Assembly: GCF_001723175.1 (NCBI RefSeq)
Contig: NC_064650.1
Coordinates: 2,170,001-2,234,000, forward strand
DNA from: Penicillium oxalicum
Taxonomy: Eukaryota; Ascomycota; Eurotiomycetes; Eurotiales; Aspergillaceae
Direction of reading: 5' to 3'
Length of the DNA stretch: 64,000 nucleotides
Part shown: piece after piece, positions 14,186 to 27,200 of the stretch
Numbering within the stretch: the first letter of the stretch is position 1
How the letters are laid out: the number at the start of each line of letters is the position of its first letter
Translations under genes and position numbers: made by a program
Notes under the pieces: generated by a model
What the model was told of the DNA's origin: nothing
The model's database searches: none
The model's input: only the letters and a program-made list of their open reading frames with translations

Positions 14186-15285
14186 CTAATATCGCGCCGG
14201 TAGTTCCGCTGGGGGCCCGCCCTGCTGACCAACGGTTGGTTTGCTTTCGAGCTCAGACGGATAATGCGGTGGGTTGTATGGTGCCTGGTAGACTGTCATG
14301 CCAGGTCCCTGAGCATAGTTAGGAGGGACGCTATGGACGGGGAATGGTTCAATACGCTGTTTTCGTTGGCGGAAGAGGTACAATGCAACCAGCAAAGCGA
14401 TGACACCGATGACACCCACGCCGATTCCCACCCCGATGCCCAGCTTGGTCCCGGTTGTAAGGCTGCCGTCGCTCCCAGTGCTAGACATGGAAGAATCCGA
14501 AGAGGCAACTGGAGATACAACAGAGGCGGATATTGCAGGATTAGCAGATATTGCCGATGATAGCTGCATGGTCGAGGATGGTTGTATTAATGAAGATTGC
14601 TGTACCGATGAAGGTTGCTGTGTTGATGAAAATAGTGTCGTCGAGGCTGTGGATGTAGAAGACGCCGTTTCGGCGTTTTTGATGTTCCAACCTACAATCC
14701 CGATCGCACCGACGGTCGAACTGTCGGACAGAGTAGTTGTCGCCATCGTAAATTCTGCCAAACCATTGGAAGTAGATCCGTATGTCAAGGTCATGCCCGA
14801 AGAGACATCTGACAGACAGTCTCCAACAACGGACCCAGGTGTACCGTTAGCAAGGTAGTAGCCCCTAAACTCACCGTTAGTGCGATTTCCTCCAACACGT
14901 GCAATCATTGAAATGACTCAATGCAGACATACGATGGACAGCACATCTGGAGAACACTGATTGAATCCTTGGTGGAAGACGCCAGAGTCGACCAACCCTT
15001 TGGACACTCCATTGGTCCGATGCTCAGTCGGGTCTTGTATGAGCCTCCTTGACCCAGGAGCCCTTGCTCCCACCACGTTGTCATTGCGGGTGGACCGCAT
15101 ATGACACCGGGCTCGACATCATTCTCGAGTCCATACGCAGGATCGAACGCCATCAAGCTTGGCCCATCAAGACGGAATTTGGTAAGACATGAAGACGGTG
15201 GCTTCCACGTGGTTGTCAGTGGGATAAAAGATGTGACAACGCCAGAATTGGTTTCCGCTGGGTATAGAGACGCCGTTCTTGACAT
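14186..15285 (-). CDS. Cys-containing, Ser/Thr-rich single-pass membrane protein
   Basis: This is a fungal surface-type protein of unknown function. The N-terminal part from ATG 15285 has the pattern FIPLTTTWKPPSSC ... GVICGPPAM ... ECPKGW ... QMCCPSYVC, typical of an abundant but uncharacterised fungal family. The C-terminal part (14908-14186) has a glycosylatable region, a long Ser/Thr stalk, a transmembrane helix (GVGIGVGVIGVIALLVALYLF), a basic stop-transfer RQRKQR and a Pro/Tyr-rich tail. The two parts are in different frames and meet near 14905-14935. No canonical intron fits well, so there may be a short unusual intron or a one-base indel. The general layout matches the gene at 1242-2212. 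Confidence 0.55.
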
Positions 15286-18055
15286 CGAAATTGATGATGG
15301 AGAGACAAGTCGCAGGTTTTCTGGTTTGCAGAGACGGCTGGGAGAGTGATTCTCGTCGGTGCACTGAGTGAAACGCTTAAGCGACTCGGGATAAGAAGCC
15401 AGTTGTGCAAGAGACAGAAGATATTGGAGTCTTCAGATCAGAGCAATAGCACAGGCAGTAAAAAGAAAGCAGACTAAAGGGGATGCCTGACTAGACATAC
15501 ATATGAACAGGGCACATGCCCGGCATTATTGAGCCGCCCAACCATAGCGCACTTTTATTCCTGGCTGGGGTCCCCAGACCGGTCCATTTTAGAGGCTTTC
15601 CTCCGGTCAAGTGAGCTAACGCAAGTGCCGCGCACCATTGCCCCCAACTGGGCCCTATCTGCCCAGATCATGGTGCATGGGTTAGAATCAATGTGTTAAA
15701 AAAGAAATTCGGTATCTCACGCGGTGCCGTCAAACCATGGCAGGGATATGACGGGGCAAGCGCCCTTGGCTTTCTCATGAGCCAATTTCAATCACACATT
15801 AAATCAGACGCACAACCCCCTAGACAAGCAAAACAACAGTCATCCATGAGGGTATACCACACACATAATATATCTCTGTGGGCATGAGTCAGTTGTGGTG
15901 TCCGTCGTTGCAAGAATAAACTACAGAACACTTGAGCAAACGCTGCATAGTCATGCTACCCTACCGCATCAAGTTTTTTCGGGGGCTCAAATTTTCGTCT
16001 TGCTGTTTTAAGTGTTAGTTCGAGTCAGTCTGCGACCGAAGAGTATTTGAGCCTGAAAATTATCCCAATTCTTTTCACCGCGGCTGTGGGGTGAGTGTGA
16101 TCTAAAACGACATTGAAGACAAGTGGAAACAGGGCTTAGCATTGAACCCTCGGTCTGCCATCCTCAACACCCATATTCAATCCCATCCACTACCTTCCGT
16201 TGGTGACCACGTAGATGTCGATCAGACCCTGTTATTTTAAGAGCAGCGTATCCAGTCAATTTATCTTAGCAGAGTCGTGCAGATAGAAACCTTGTCCACA
16301 CGATCGCGTGAGAAGAATGACAACGAGAGCATCCAATCGCCTAAGCTTTGTGTATCGGGATTGAAAGGCTTTCATATTGATTTACTTCTTCGGGTCCAGA
16401 TAGATGTTTCTCTTTTGAGAATGCAAGTTATTTGAGGGACCGTGACGTGTCTCGTTTCCTTGATGGGCAGGTCGGCGAATTGACTCGAAGGGGTCGAATA
16501 GGCACCGACTCAACCATGACTAAATTGAGAGTGACTGAGAATATTTAAACTTTGCAATATGATCGATGAGAATTCTGAGAATACCAAACTCTGGACATGG
16601 GAGGAAAGCACTTATCTGGAGGCAAAAAACCCTACCTGCTACTCAATCTTCGCATCTGGCCGCCGGACTCGCGAGATTCATGTCAAACCCCACGTCTAAA
16701 ATTGAAATTCTTTTCAGTCATCTACCTAGTCATCCATCCACTCCTCTGCCCAAATCAGAATTACTCACGACGGTCAAATTTCTTAGATGAGATCAATATT
16801 TGACGTGATATCTTCCAAGGAGCTAGTGATTGTGCTCCAGGAACGCTAGTCTAGTGTTTCACTTACTCGGTCTTTCCCCCCGCATCCGGTTGCTGTCACA
16901 AACCGTTTGCCCGATTTTAGTGATCAACAAACCCGGGACTCTTTTTTATATGAAGACCTGTTCATTTTATCCTATCAATCTCCAGGTAGTGCTAGGTACC
17001 AAGGATGTAAGCATCTTGAACGACCACCGGGGTTTCAGCCTCGGTGCATGCCGAAACAGGAGTACGGCCATCGGCTTATCCCCGAGTTTTCGATGCGAGA
17101 TAAAAGGCCGAGACTCAAAGCCCCCCGCGCAAATTCCCTCCCCTTCTCTTCTACACATTTTCCGTTCCAGACACACCGGAATTTCAATCCATTGATTTGC
17201 GTTATCAAACTATTCATTTGCGCATCGCGGCTATCGTTCCTCGCGGCTGTCCTTCTTTCAAGCCTCCAGTCCGCGTTTTCTCTACAGGCCCCATCATGGA
17301 AAAAGCAGGTTGCTCAAAGTTGCGCTGATAGGCACATGCACATATCTAGTAGCCAAAAGATTATTCCAGTGAGATTGCTCAAAACCAATCTCTTCATGCT
17401 CGATTATCAAAGCTTGTAAGCGGCACGAAGCCCCGCTTATACTGATGCGATCTATCCAGCGCGAATCAACTTTCTTCTTAAAGCGGGTTCACTCAAGATT
17501 TGAGCTCATCAGCCTATATGAACCAAACAGGTGATGAACAAATAATTCATGAAGAGCAATCTTCAATCATGTCAAGTCAATGTTGTCTTTAATACCCAAA
17601 TCCAGTGCGCGACTGCAACCTAGCACCTCGAAACGGCCCACAGCAAAACATTTTGCGCTGTACGCTGGCCTTCTCAAAGTTTCCCCCTGCTCTCAACCAA
17701 GCCCGCGCAAAACGAAGTTCTTTGCGGCAGTAGTACATTTGAGGCATAAAGGGCTCGTCAAAGCATGCACAAATGTCGGATCAGAACAAGCACAAACAAA
17801 CCACATACACACGTCCGTAAGAGTAACGGTCAAACTTCATTGGCTCATTGGCAACTTTGGCAGTAAGTTACGTCCGCCGTGAGCTGATGTAATGTTTACC
17901 CCCGTCCAAGAGGAATATTCCCGTTATTGTGATATTGCTCCTCTCCTCTTCTTCTCATCCTCCCCCTTTCTTCTTTGTCGACCTGTTCCGTTTTCAGCCC
18001 TCCACTGACTGGCCATCCAAACCTCCTCTTTCTCCCTCGATGCTTGAATGACACT
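15286..18055. other. Long gene-poor stretch
   Basis: Roughly 2.8 kb without a supported gene. Open frames (for example 16907-17419 and 16830-17195) overlap in several frames, have no motifs and are low in complexity. No terminal repeats or transposase-like domains were seen. Confidence 0.45.
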
Positions 18056-19217
18056 ATGGCTTCCTCAACCAGCAGCGCTAGCCTCAGGGCTAGATACGCA
18101 CAAGCTGTCACGGCCCTGCTCGAGTCAATTACGTCAAGCCCAAAGCTCACTTATTCAAACAAGGATCTCACGGAGCTCAAAAATGTCACCCTTACGACGT
18201 TCAAGGCTGAGGATCCTGAATATGTTGCATCGAAGCTTTGTCTCTTCAAACCTATGCCGTCCAAGAATCTCGAGGAATCCTCGTTTGACGAGCCAAAGAA
18301 TGCCGATGATGTTTACTACGTGTACGGAAAGAATTCATAAAGGCCCCTCGGGGTATTATAGAGGAACACCGTCAGCCTGACGAAGAGGAGGCCTATCTTA
18401 TGAGTAGGAACGCAGAACGTGCCTTCTTACATCTTACGGAACTATATGAGGACTCATTTAAGAGGAGCAAGAGCGGCTCTACGAAACTTGCTCTTAGTTG
18501 TGGTTGGACTCATATCAAATTCGAAAACCCTTTCTCCGAGCTACCTCAAGTCTTTCTGGCTGGCTATCGACCCAGCGATCAGATTCCATTTTGGAAAGTA
18601 CGGGCCAAATACGAGTGGCGAAACAAAGGAATAGTTCGCCCACATATCATGCTTGTCGTACGCACTGGAGCAATCGCGTTCGAGGGTGAATTACTTTTCT
18701 GCGAGCTATCGTGCATCGCCCAAGCTATCAAGAATCGCCTGATGCAGATGGAATTTGAGGCCACCTCGCTCATCCCGGTATGTTTCTATGAGACCCGGAT
18801 TCCTCCTGGGCCTACTACGCTATAAGGTATGAATGCTAATCCGTTACCTTATCCACTATGTGACTAAAGGTCTTCGTTATTTCCCTCTGTGGGCCAGGAA
18901 ATGGCCGCCTCATTCAGGCGAACTACGACAAGTCTGGCATCTTGAGGGTCAGGGCTTCGCCAGTTTACCCCCTCCAGGGCAGAGATAGCCCATCTTGGCG
19001 TCTCTTCCTACAATACCTCGCTTGCGGCCCTTACAATGGCACAGACGCTGAAGATGCCGATGACTCAACGGAGTCTAAGTATGTAATCGGAGAGACCCAA
19101 CCCCGGAAAAATATCCATGCATCTTCTCAGGAGCAAAAGCCCGCCCTCCAGAGTACCCTCTGTTGTCACGAAGAAGACAAAGAGAACGCCCCCCCTGACG
19201 TTCATAAGGACTTCTAA
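18056..19217 (+). pseudogene. Hypothetical protein gene with a one-base frameshift
   Basis: The family is not recognised. Frame 1 starts at ATG 18056 and runs through DDVYYVYGKN before stopping at 18340. The same protein clearly continues in another frame as FIKAPRGIIEEHRQPDEEE, so one base appears to be missing near 18331-18335 (ggaaagaattc). Downstream a good intron (18778-18869, GTATGT donor, GCTAAT branch) joins SLIP to VFVISLCGPGNGRL. The reconstructed length would be about 356 residues, ending in a Glu/Lys-rich tail. The region with CGWTHIKFENPFSELPQVFL is well structured and lacks signal peptide or membrane segments. Whether the shift is real decay or a sequencing error cannot be told from the sequence. 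Confidence 0.55.
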
Positions 19218-19409
19218 GCTGACGACTTCAAGGTCTCCCGCATTGCCCACATCGCTCACGATCCCAAGTAGGCACAGGGTGCTTATCCGTTGACCCCGGC
19301 CATGACTCACTGGGAGAAATGCTTCCAACCATTAAATTCGAGATTCCAAGAATACTCTTTTATGTATAATTACCAACACAAGAATTGATGTAGTTGTTAT
19401 CAAAACAAA

Positions 19410-19930
19410 TCAGTAAGTTTCCAAAGGCTCTACATGAAGTGCCGGTTCAAATTCTCTCAACTTACATCTCTTCTTGTATCGCGATGCGTGCGATCCCCAT
19501 CCATGGTAGATCTCATTGGTGCGATCGTCCGCATTGGTCAAAAGACTAGCCGTCTCTGTGGTGGAAGAACTCTGCGTCTGCCACTCTTCGTAATTGAGAT
19601 GAACTATCGACGGTCCCATCAGTATTTTCTTCATGATTCTCCAGCAAGCCATCTGCAAGACGGTCTCGAATTATCTTCAAATCGACGAGACGTGAAGGAT
19701 ATTGCAATTTGCTTTCACATTTTGCGAGTATTTCACCTATATTTCCGTGCCATTCGTATGATTGGAACAACAACATGATATACGTTGCAAGAGTAGCATT
19801 CGAAAATGAAGCCTTTCGAGTGGTTCCTGATCTCGCTGAATCAGGAGCCATTGTCTTTTCATTCTCGTCTGTTGAGACGTGGCGGATTTTTTCGTCTTCC
19901 AGGTTCAGCTGCAGATGCTTTTTGATATAG
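19410..19930 (-). other. Uncertain coding segment
   Basis: On the minus strand a frame open across 19930-19546 reads with protein-like composition (for example LLFQSYEWHGNIGEILAKCE and RLVDLKIIRDRLADGLLENH). A second overlapping frame runs to 19410 and ends EPLETY. There is no clear start codon, intron or domain. It could be the end of an unrecognised gene, a relic, or chance. Confidence 0.2.
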
Positions 19931-20192
19931 CTCGGCTAACTTTGTCCAGTAATATGCCCCTATTAATTGCCGGAGGACTGATGTGACAAACATGGAGACT
20001 TGCCCCTGCCAACAATGGAAGAAAGCGCACCTGCCTTAGTTGGGCGGTACTATTCGACACGTTCTGCCAGAACAATCCACGAAAGCAATTTCTGTCTCAC
20101 TTACTACCAATCGTGCCACCCTGCAATTCACTTTCTCTTTTCTAAGTACCGTTTCTTCCCCTGGCAGTCGTAACCATTACTGAACTTCTGTA

Positions 20193-21266
20193 ATGGCCGG
20201 CACCAAGGAATCTCAAGGGAAGCGGGTGGACATCCCGCGGAACTGGGAAGAATGGGAGCATGAGGCCCGAAAAGCAAGGCTTAGAGATAAGCAAGGCATC
20301 GAGGCCATGATTCACGACCAACGCGGTTTGAAGTCAGGATCTTACATCCCCTTCAAGCAGTATCTTCAACTTAAAGTTATATGGGACAGACGACTTGATT
20401 GTGTGGACGCTCCCAAAGGTCTCGGTGTTCTCGAGGTATACGTCACGGCCACGAACTGGCTGGCTCAGTGCACCACCTTCAAGAACTATCTGGAATCTAT
20501 GGGGGGCTCAACAGACGTCGTCCCTGCTATGGGGGTGTTCAGAATCCCCTTTGAGCACCAAACTACTGTCAGAAACTTCAAGTTTTCTCAGGGATCAGCC
20601 AGTGTCGAAGCAATCAACGAACCAGTCGTGAATAACTCACTGGTCGATCTGCTCATGGCAATTTGTACCGAGCATCCAGAACTACAATCAATGAAATCAA
20701 CGTCTCAACAGGTTGCCTTTGCCGCAAATTTTGGGCAAAACCGCAAGGAAACTAAGATGACGTGCCATACTGACGGGGTCTTGGTCTCGAGGTCGTCGTC
20801 GCAGACGGAGCTCATCTTGGAGGTCAAGGCTAGAGTGCGCGAAGAGCATGAGCCTGCGGTAACCTACCAGGAGGCCGCGGAACTTGTTTGCGCTCTGAGC
20901 ATGTCGCCGCCTCAAGGCATGAAGCGTAGCCAGTGAGGTCAATCTCAGATCTTGCAATTTCCTTGCGGGAGACATATTGGAACATATACTGACCCTTGAT
21001 TATTTGCTAGAGCAATTCTGATCTATCAGGATTCCACGGAGCTATACATCACCAAAGCCGTCGCTAGCGATGAATACATCGCGTTTCTGTCTGGCAAGGA
21101 AAATCCGAACGATGAGAGCGGCTTTCTTCGAATCAAACAGTGGGGGCCCTGGGATATTGAATCGCGCCTCGAGACCAAGAACTTCGTGAGCGTCGTTTTA
21201 GCACTGATGTTGCAGGCTGCAAGTGAGGAGAGCGAGCGTTGCCGGGTCAGGCCGAGGATGAGTTGA
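20193..21266 (+). CDS. PD-(D/E)XK nuclease-like protein (two exons)
   Basis: Fungal genomes carry families of uncharacterised proteins with a PD-(D/E)XK-like fold; this one fits that pattern. The N-terminal half is helical and charged. The putative catalytic core has an aspartate in CHTDGVLV (about residue 193) followed by a beta strand TELILEVKA with the E-x-K pair at about 210-212, then a helix EPAVTYQEAAELVCAL. A second exon adds AILIYQDSTELYITKAVAS and ends RCRVRPRMS. The best phase-consistent intron is 20926-21012, giving 328 residues, but the donor (GTAGCC) is weak. The assignment rests on motif order only, and the substrate and role are unknown. Confidence 0.5.
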
Positions 21267-22835
21267 GTGGGAGTTTAAGTTGTCTGATGCCACTTGGCAG
21301 TAGGAGCGGGTGAAGACCATTATGTCACACTTTTCGTCTTGAGTAATTGAATTCTCATCTGACCCAAAATAACCTTACGGATCTGATACCAACTCAAGCA
21401 CTATACCACATCATCTATACAGGATTCATAGGGAAAATCCGTTTGCTCACTTCTACCACTGAAATTCTGAAAATGTACAAAAAATAAAGTGAGATATCGA
21501 ATGATATCGGAAAATGACAGGATATGTGCTTAGAATGAAGCTGGTCAACTGCTGAATTATTTGTGATTCTGTGAGATGTTCCTTTCATATAGGCATTCGC
21601 CGCAGTCCTTAATCGTGATTTTTAATAATCGGTCTCGGCTTCAAGTTGCTCAAGGTCAGATTTGTTGAACCAGTCTCGTCAGTCATAGTTTATTCACCCC
21701 ACCCCACTATGTACTACTATACCTTTGCGAAGACTCTACTACAAGTAACACCTCCGCAAAAGGCTATGCTATGCTACTGTCTACTGGGTGCTTCAGCAGT
21801 GGGATCTATGTCGCGAGTGGACTTCTCGATGAGGTCGCATACCGCCGTGCAGAGCTTATTAGTGGAGTACCCTGGCAATTAGACATGACTTCACGTTGAT
21901 GTTCTGCTTTCAGCTCTCGTATACCGCACTTTACAGCGAGATGCAGGACTCAAGTGGGGTTTCGAAAAGTACGGGGCAATACAGATCGCTCTGGTCCTTA
22001 GTCTGTGCAGCGTGCATGAGAAAACTGCGCCCTTCTACTGTAGCCTATGTATCCCTTAATCAATCTTTTCTCTCGATTTTTCTATGTTGAGCCATCTAGA
22101 TTTTTTAAATACCTGATCATTAATGTAGGAAAACTCAAGCCTAAGACTCCGAGGAAGTACCCTTTGCGTCCATTCTGGCTGGGCATCAAGCCAGAATGAA
22201 GCAAGCCACCCCCGACCCTCTTTTAGGTTTTTTTATTTTTTAGGGGTCTGATTTCCGCGTCCTTTTTCCCGAGATATATTTGAGTTCCAAAGCTGAAAAG
22301 GGTTGGTCGAGGCCATGTCATGTTCATCATGCATGGGCTGTAGAAACCTCATGAGTCGGGAGAAAGAAAAGCAATTATCGAATTATGCACCACGCTCTAG
22401 CGCTGACACTAAGAGCATGTTCCGCCTACATAAGCGTTGCAGCGCACGTCGCGGCTTTGACTCTTTCTTATTGACCCCCCGCTGATAGATTGATTGCTGG
22501 GGACAGTCGCTCGCTAGCAATATCTGCGGAGTTTCTAACCTCCGCCGCTGCGGATAAAGGCAACCATTCCCCAATTTCGCAGGAAACGGCGACACTGCAA
22601 ACGTCCAGATAGGTCCGGTCTCCGGCAAATTCCGCCCGTGGCGTGAAAGCCAAAACCATCCTGCCTTGGACTCTTACTGCAGCATCTGACCAAACGAGAC
22701 TCTCATGAGCTTGCATAGTCCGAGGAGTTTTCAACGTTGTTGAAAGCGGGGAATTGACGCCATCCTACGCTTAAAGCTGTGATGTTCAATTCGACGGCCG
22801 GTCTTTCAGCTCATTCTTATCTACCCTCCCATAAC
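21267..22835. other. Gene-poor stretch before the cluster
   Basis: About 1.6 kb without an intact gene. It contains the short membrane-protein relic at 21942-22027 and the presumed promoter of the coactivator gene. No TCGGGNNYCGG motif was seen here. Confidence 0.45.
21942..22027 (+). pseudogene. Degenerate membrane-protein relic, copy B
   Basis: Partner of the relic at 3146-3234. It shares the core tgcagg...agtgg.gtttcg.aa..tac..ggcaata and, in one frame, the residue pattern DAG(L/F).W.F..Y.AI followed by a hydrophobic stretch. No larger open frame surrounds it. Confidence 0.4.
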
Positions 22836-24234
22836 ATGGCGAACCTTGCTCAGTTGGAGGCAGCTTCCAAAGATCTTTCGACGGCACTTGGGGAGATTCA
22901 ATCGCATTATAGGTACGGAGAAACCGACAGTCTCGGTGCTCGACCACCACAAGTGCTGCCCACAGGAGTACCCCCAGAGGTCCACCGTGCAAGAGAGTCC
23001 GCCTTGGCAAGTCTAAATAGACTACAAGTCATGCTGGCCGAGCCGACAGATTTGCTGAAAAATCTGGCAAGCCATGTGCGAAGCTGCCATTCATCCTCAA
23101 GGTGACACTGACTAACCCCAAAAGATAGGTACAACTGCTTGCCTCGATACAATGGCTTGGCGAGTATCAAGTCCCAGCTTGCATCCCGTTAGAAGGCACA
23201 GCATTGGTCAAGGACATTTCCAATCTTATCGGGGTCTCAGAAAGTCAGCTTATCCGAGTCATCAGAATGGCTACCACTGGCGGCTTTCTCCAAGAACCTC
23301 AACCAGGCTATGTATCCCATAGCGAGATTTCCGCTGTGTTTGTCACAAAGCCATCATATCTCGACGCAGCCATGTTCTTGGCGGAAACGGCTGCCCCTGC
23401 TGCGTTGACCATGGGTACAGGTATCGGACACGACTCCGACTCCGATGAGCGAAAGGATGGAGTCTCATGTTTGTCCCCTTTTGCCACTGCCCGTGAAGCC
23501 AAATTGCCCCGCCTACAACGGCAGTGGCCGGCCTATCTTCGATATGGAACAGGCCATGTGTGTGACACGGCGACCGATGTCCTGACTTGTCTTGAGGGAA
23601 TCCGCACGGTAAATGAGTCTACTGTTGTCGAGGTAGTCCTCCTCCCTCTATCATCTGAAGCCCGCTTTGATGTCGCTGACCCTAATTGGATTGAAAGGTC
23701 GGCGCACGATCCACCGAACGGGCCATCACTCTTGCAAACCAATATCCATCGCTTCACTTTATAGTTCAGCTTCAATCCCCTCGAAATGACCGGCTTCCAC
23801 CACCAAATCCCAAGATAACCATCTCGCACCGGCAACCAGGATCGCCGCAGTCAATTTCCACCGCAGCTCTGTACATCCTTAATTTTCCCTACCCTATGCC
23901 AGGACCCTCAGCAGCCTCGACATCGACCCTCTTTGCGGCTGAGCTTCGCGCACACCTCCCTGTATTACGGCTCAACCGCTCCGCTACGTTGGTCGTCATT
24001 GCCCCTTCTACGTCGGAGTTGGACGAAGAGGTAAGACTGACTCGAGTCCGTGATTTATCCCTACTGCAACTGGCGAGACAACGCGAGTTGCGACTACCCG
24101 AGGTGGTTAATGTACTTAATGGAGTCAGTGATGGGGAGGGGAGGATGGTGCTGGTGAACCAAGTGCGATCTGTGGAAAAGCATGGGGTAATTGCATTAGA
24201 AGTGAAGTATCAACCTCATGAATATGTCCGATGA
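22836..24234 (+). CDS. AflJ/AflS-like cluster coactivator (MdpA/GedD type)
   Basis: Members of this family resemble O-methyltransferases that lost catalysis and act as partners of AflR-type regulators in aflatoxin and emodin-type clusters. Three exons, 22836-23075, 23129-23632 and 23698-24234, give 426 residues. Family landmarks are GVPPEVHRARESALASLNRLQ, LLASIQWLGEYQVPACIPL, a winged-helix-like VSESQLIRVIRMATTGGFLQEP, HSEISAVFVTKPSYLDAAMFL, RLQRQWPAYLRYGTGHV, then VVEVGARSTERAITLANQYP across the last junction and RDLSLLQLARQRELRLPEVV near the end. Both introns are short with CTGAC/CTAAT branch sites. ATG 22836 has a better context (AACATGG) than an in-frame ATG at 22782. It lies about 3.9 kb from the AflR-like gene, further than usual in related clusters. 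Confidence 0.85.
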
Positions 24235-27200
24235 GAACTTTGAAGTATAGCGAAATGGAATTCTTTGACCGGTAGCCAACTTGTGATGCCGGTAGCTCTC
24301 GACGCGGTGAGTAAAAGATGCAATCCTTTGGTGTAATGCTCAATTAAAATTTCGTGCCATTTCTCGAGTCATCCTCATGGCTTGATGTAACTGGTCGTCA
24401 ATTTGGGCAATATTTTAGCAAAAATAACCGACATTGAAACGGTGTGATGATCATGAAGATATTCACTGTCACCGAAAATGATAAACAAGATAACTAATTC
24501 TGGCTACAGTGCAGATTTTATCACCGTCTTATTTCTTTGTTTTTGTCAGAAAAGAGAACAAGCATGGTGATACTTGCGCGCTGATAATTTAATCCATTAC
24601 CAAATTCTGTAGAAAAAAAAAGCAATGTGGTATGCAATTCGATAGTAACTGCGTGTAAGAACAACCTCCTCAATGGATCCCGATGCCCGAAACTGCCTTT
24701 GGACAAGCTTCTTGACTGTTCCCTTGGCACGTCCATAGCGCGCAGTGACTGATGTTTCACTTTTTGAAATGATCCACTCCAGAATATGCAAAGCACTGAT
24801 CTGTGAATTGATCCAGCAGAATTGCGAGGGGGCTGCAAGGAGTTGCAATCCGACCCAAGCGCGGACAACCAGTCATAATGCACGCCAAGGGATTCTTGAT
24901 GAAAGGTGGATACGTTAAGCATCGATTGCGCCGGCTTTTGCAACTCAGAGTCAAGGAGTCTTTGCGTTCTTGTTGTGTGTAGGTTCAAGTCTGAGGACCG
25001 GTCTCTACACCGGGTACTTTTGTCGCGTGGTAGAGCTGGGTTGGCGCTCATGGGATCGGGTTTTGGAGTGTTGCGTAGGTGCCGAGCCACCGAGGCGTCT
25101 TGACTGGAGGCATGCGATTGACTTCTCCACACTCTGCTTTCTGGACGAGAACCCCCGCACGACTTTTCAGCCGATGACCCCTCATGTTACACGCATCTGC
25201 TGCATTGGAGTCTATCTCGAGAGTCGGAATGAGATCTGGCTGTTTGACCGGGAGTGCGGAAAGCAAGTCACACAGAATCTCTCTCCGTGGGCGTTCATCA
25301 GCTCAAGCTCGGACCCACGTCGATTTCCTCTACGTTTCTGCAGACAACTTTGCATTCCGTCCAGTGATGCGCTGTCTAGTGTCATTTATGCCGGGATAAG
25401 CGATTGGTCCCTTTTTCACCAATCTCAGCGTCCTTATCTGAAGGGCGACTGTGTCGGAATTCATCGCCTCTCATACAGGTCGAGACTTTGAGGCAGAATA
25501 CATCTGGAAAAACACTATGTCAAGGCGCAAGACCTTTTCAGACTCTTCGCATAGCCATCTTTATGAACAACCCCCATCAAAAAAAACACCGGTCAAATCC
25601 ATACTTTCCATTTAAATCGGACATAGACCTGTATCGTGAGCCACCAACAGCCGCCACTGGACGATGCTGTACCGGGGTTATTTCTGGACCCGACTTCGTA
25701 TTCAAGAGAGCGTGAAGCATGCCCTCCACACGGCGCGTCTTACTACTGGGGACGAAGACGATGGAGAGGATTGACAACCGCGGAACCGTGATGCTGACTT
25801 TGACTAACATGATTCCAAAACATTACCCGATTTTACGAAATCTCCCGGAATTTCGTTCGCATTACCCAGCCTTACAACCTGATATTTGCCAAGCTTCAAG
25901 GCCCCTCAGATAAGCTCCCAGGATTAGCACGCGCACGACGAAGCAGCCTTGCTCGGGTGATCGTTCGACCCCGTCGCTCCTTGCAGCTGAGGTTGAAAGA
26001 AACACTATGTTTGGATCATCCTATAGCGTGTGTTCCGGCAAAAATTCCAAAAAAAAAATTTTTTTGTGCGCCTGACTCATATCGACTGAGCGGGGGGATC
26101 CCTCGCGGTCGATGAACTTTGTAATCTGATCCGATCGACAATTTTTTGATGAGGAGGGAGATAGTCTTCATGCTATCTAATCCACGGAATTGTCCAACGC
26201 CACGAGAGCTATTTTGTCATCGTTGATTGGCTTTTCACATGGCGTCAGGGTCCACAGCACACGACGTTGTATGCAGGACGATTCACAGACAGCTCAGAGA
26301 CGTGGTTGGACCATTTCTCTCTTACAGAACACACAGCCAATCACTGACTGGGCCGAATACTGCGCGCATCGCGATTGTCAAGAGATTGGACTCCAAGGGT
26401 GACTACGCGCCAAGTCCTGGAGCTGATGTTGCGCTGCGCCACTTCGACGAGCGGGCAGTGGGTCCTTATGGATCTTAGACTACGAAAGAGCTACTGGACT
26501 GATGGCAATTGAGTCTCTGGTCTGGAGTTTCTCGGGCACCGGATCGATGAGCTTGGAGTTAGCTTGGGACGGGCCGCAGGTCTGTGAGGCTGACGCTTCC
26601 GATGGATACGCCCCCGCCCTCCCCATACCCCGGCGAGACTAAAAGCTGACTGGCATAATCAAAAGATCAAAAGAAGGCAGGAACCGAATGCACCGATCAT
26701 GTCGGAAATCGTGTGGATCAGTTATCTTTTGATTCTTGGTGTCAGATTACATGATCTCTATCAAAAAAAGTGGACTTCATTTGGTCAGATCCCTGCCAAA
26801 ATCGGCCTGATTAGTACGAGCCAGGCTCCCAGACCAGGGTGTTTCGAGATGAAGATATCTTGACTAAAAATGCTTGTCGAAAAGCGCCGAATAAAAGACG
26901 ATAGATGTTAATCAAGTTGTCTCCATACCTAGACACTCTTCGTTCTCTACTACATATGCAAATGTGTGAAGCATCTGAGTAGAGCAAACAAATCCCATCC
27001 AATCCAAAGCTGACGACGCATGTCAGAAATCACCTACCAACAGTGGAATGGCAGCGCTGCAACTGATCCCTGTTACACAACTTTTGCGCACCGGAATCAC
27101 TCTCGCCCCATCATGTGCGTGCCTTGTCGAATATGGCCATTCATAGATTGTACACTATGAAAAAGAAAGAAAATACAACCCCGCCCCCCCCTGTTTCTGC

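Noticed and set aside
24970..25491. 173-codon plus-strand frame in the 3.9-kb gap
   Set aside because: No motif, membrane segment or conserved pattern; an overlapping minus-strand frame is equally long, so neither is convincing.
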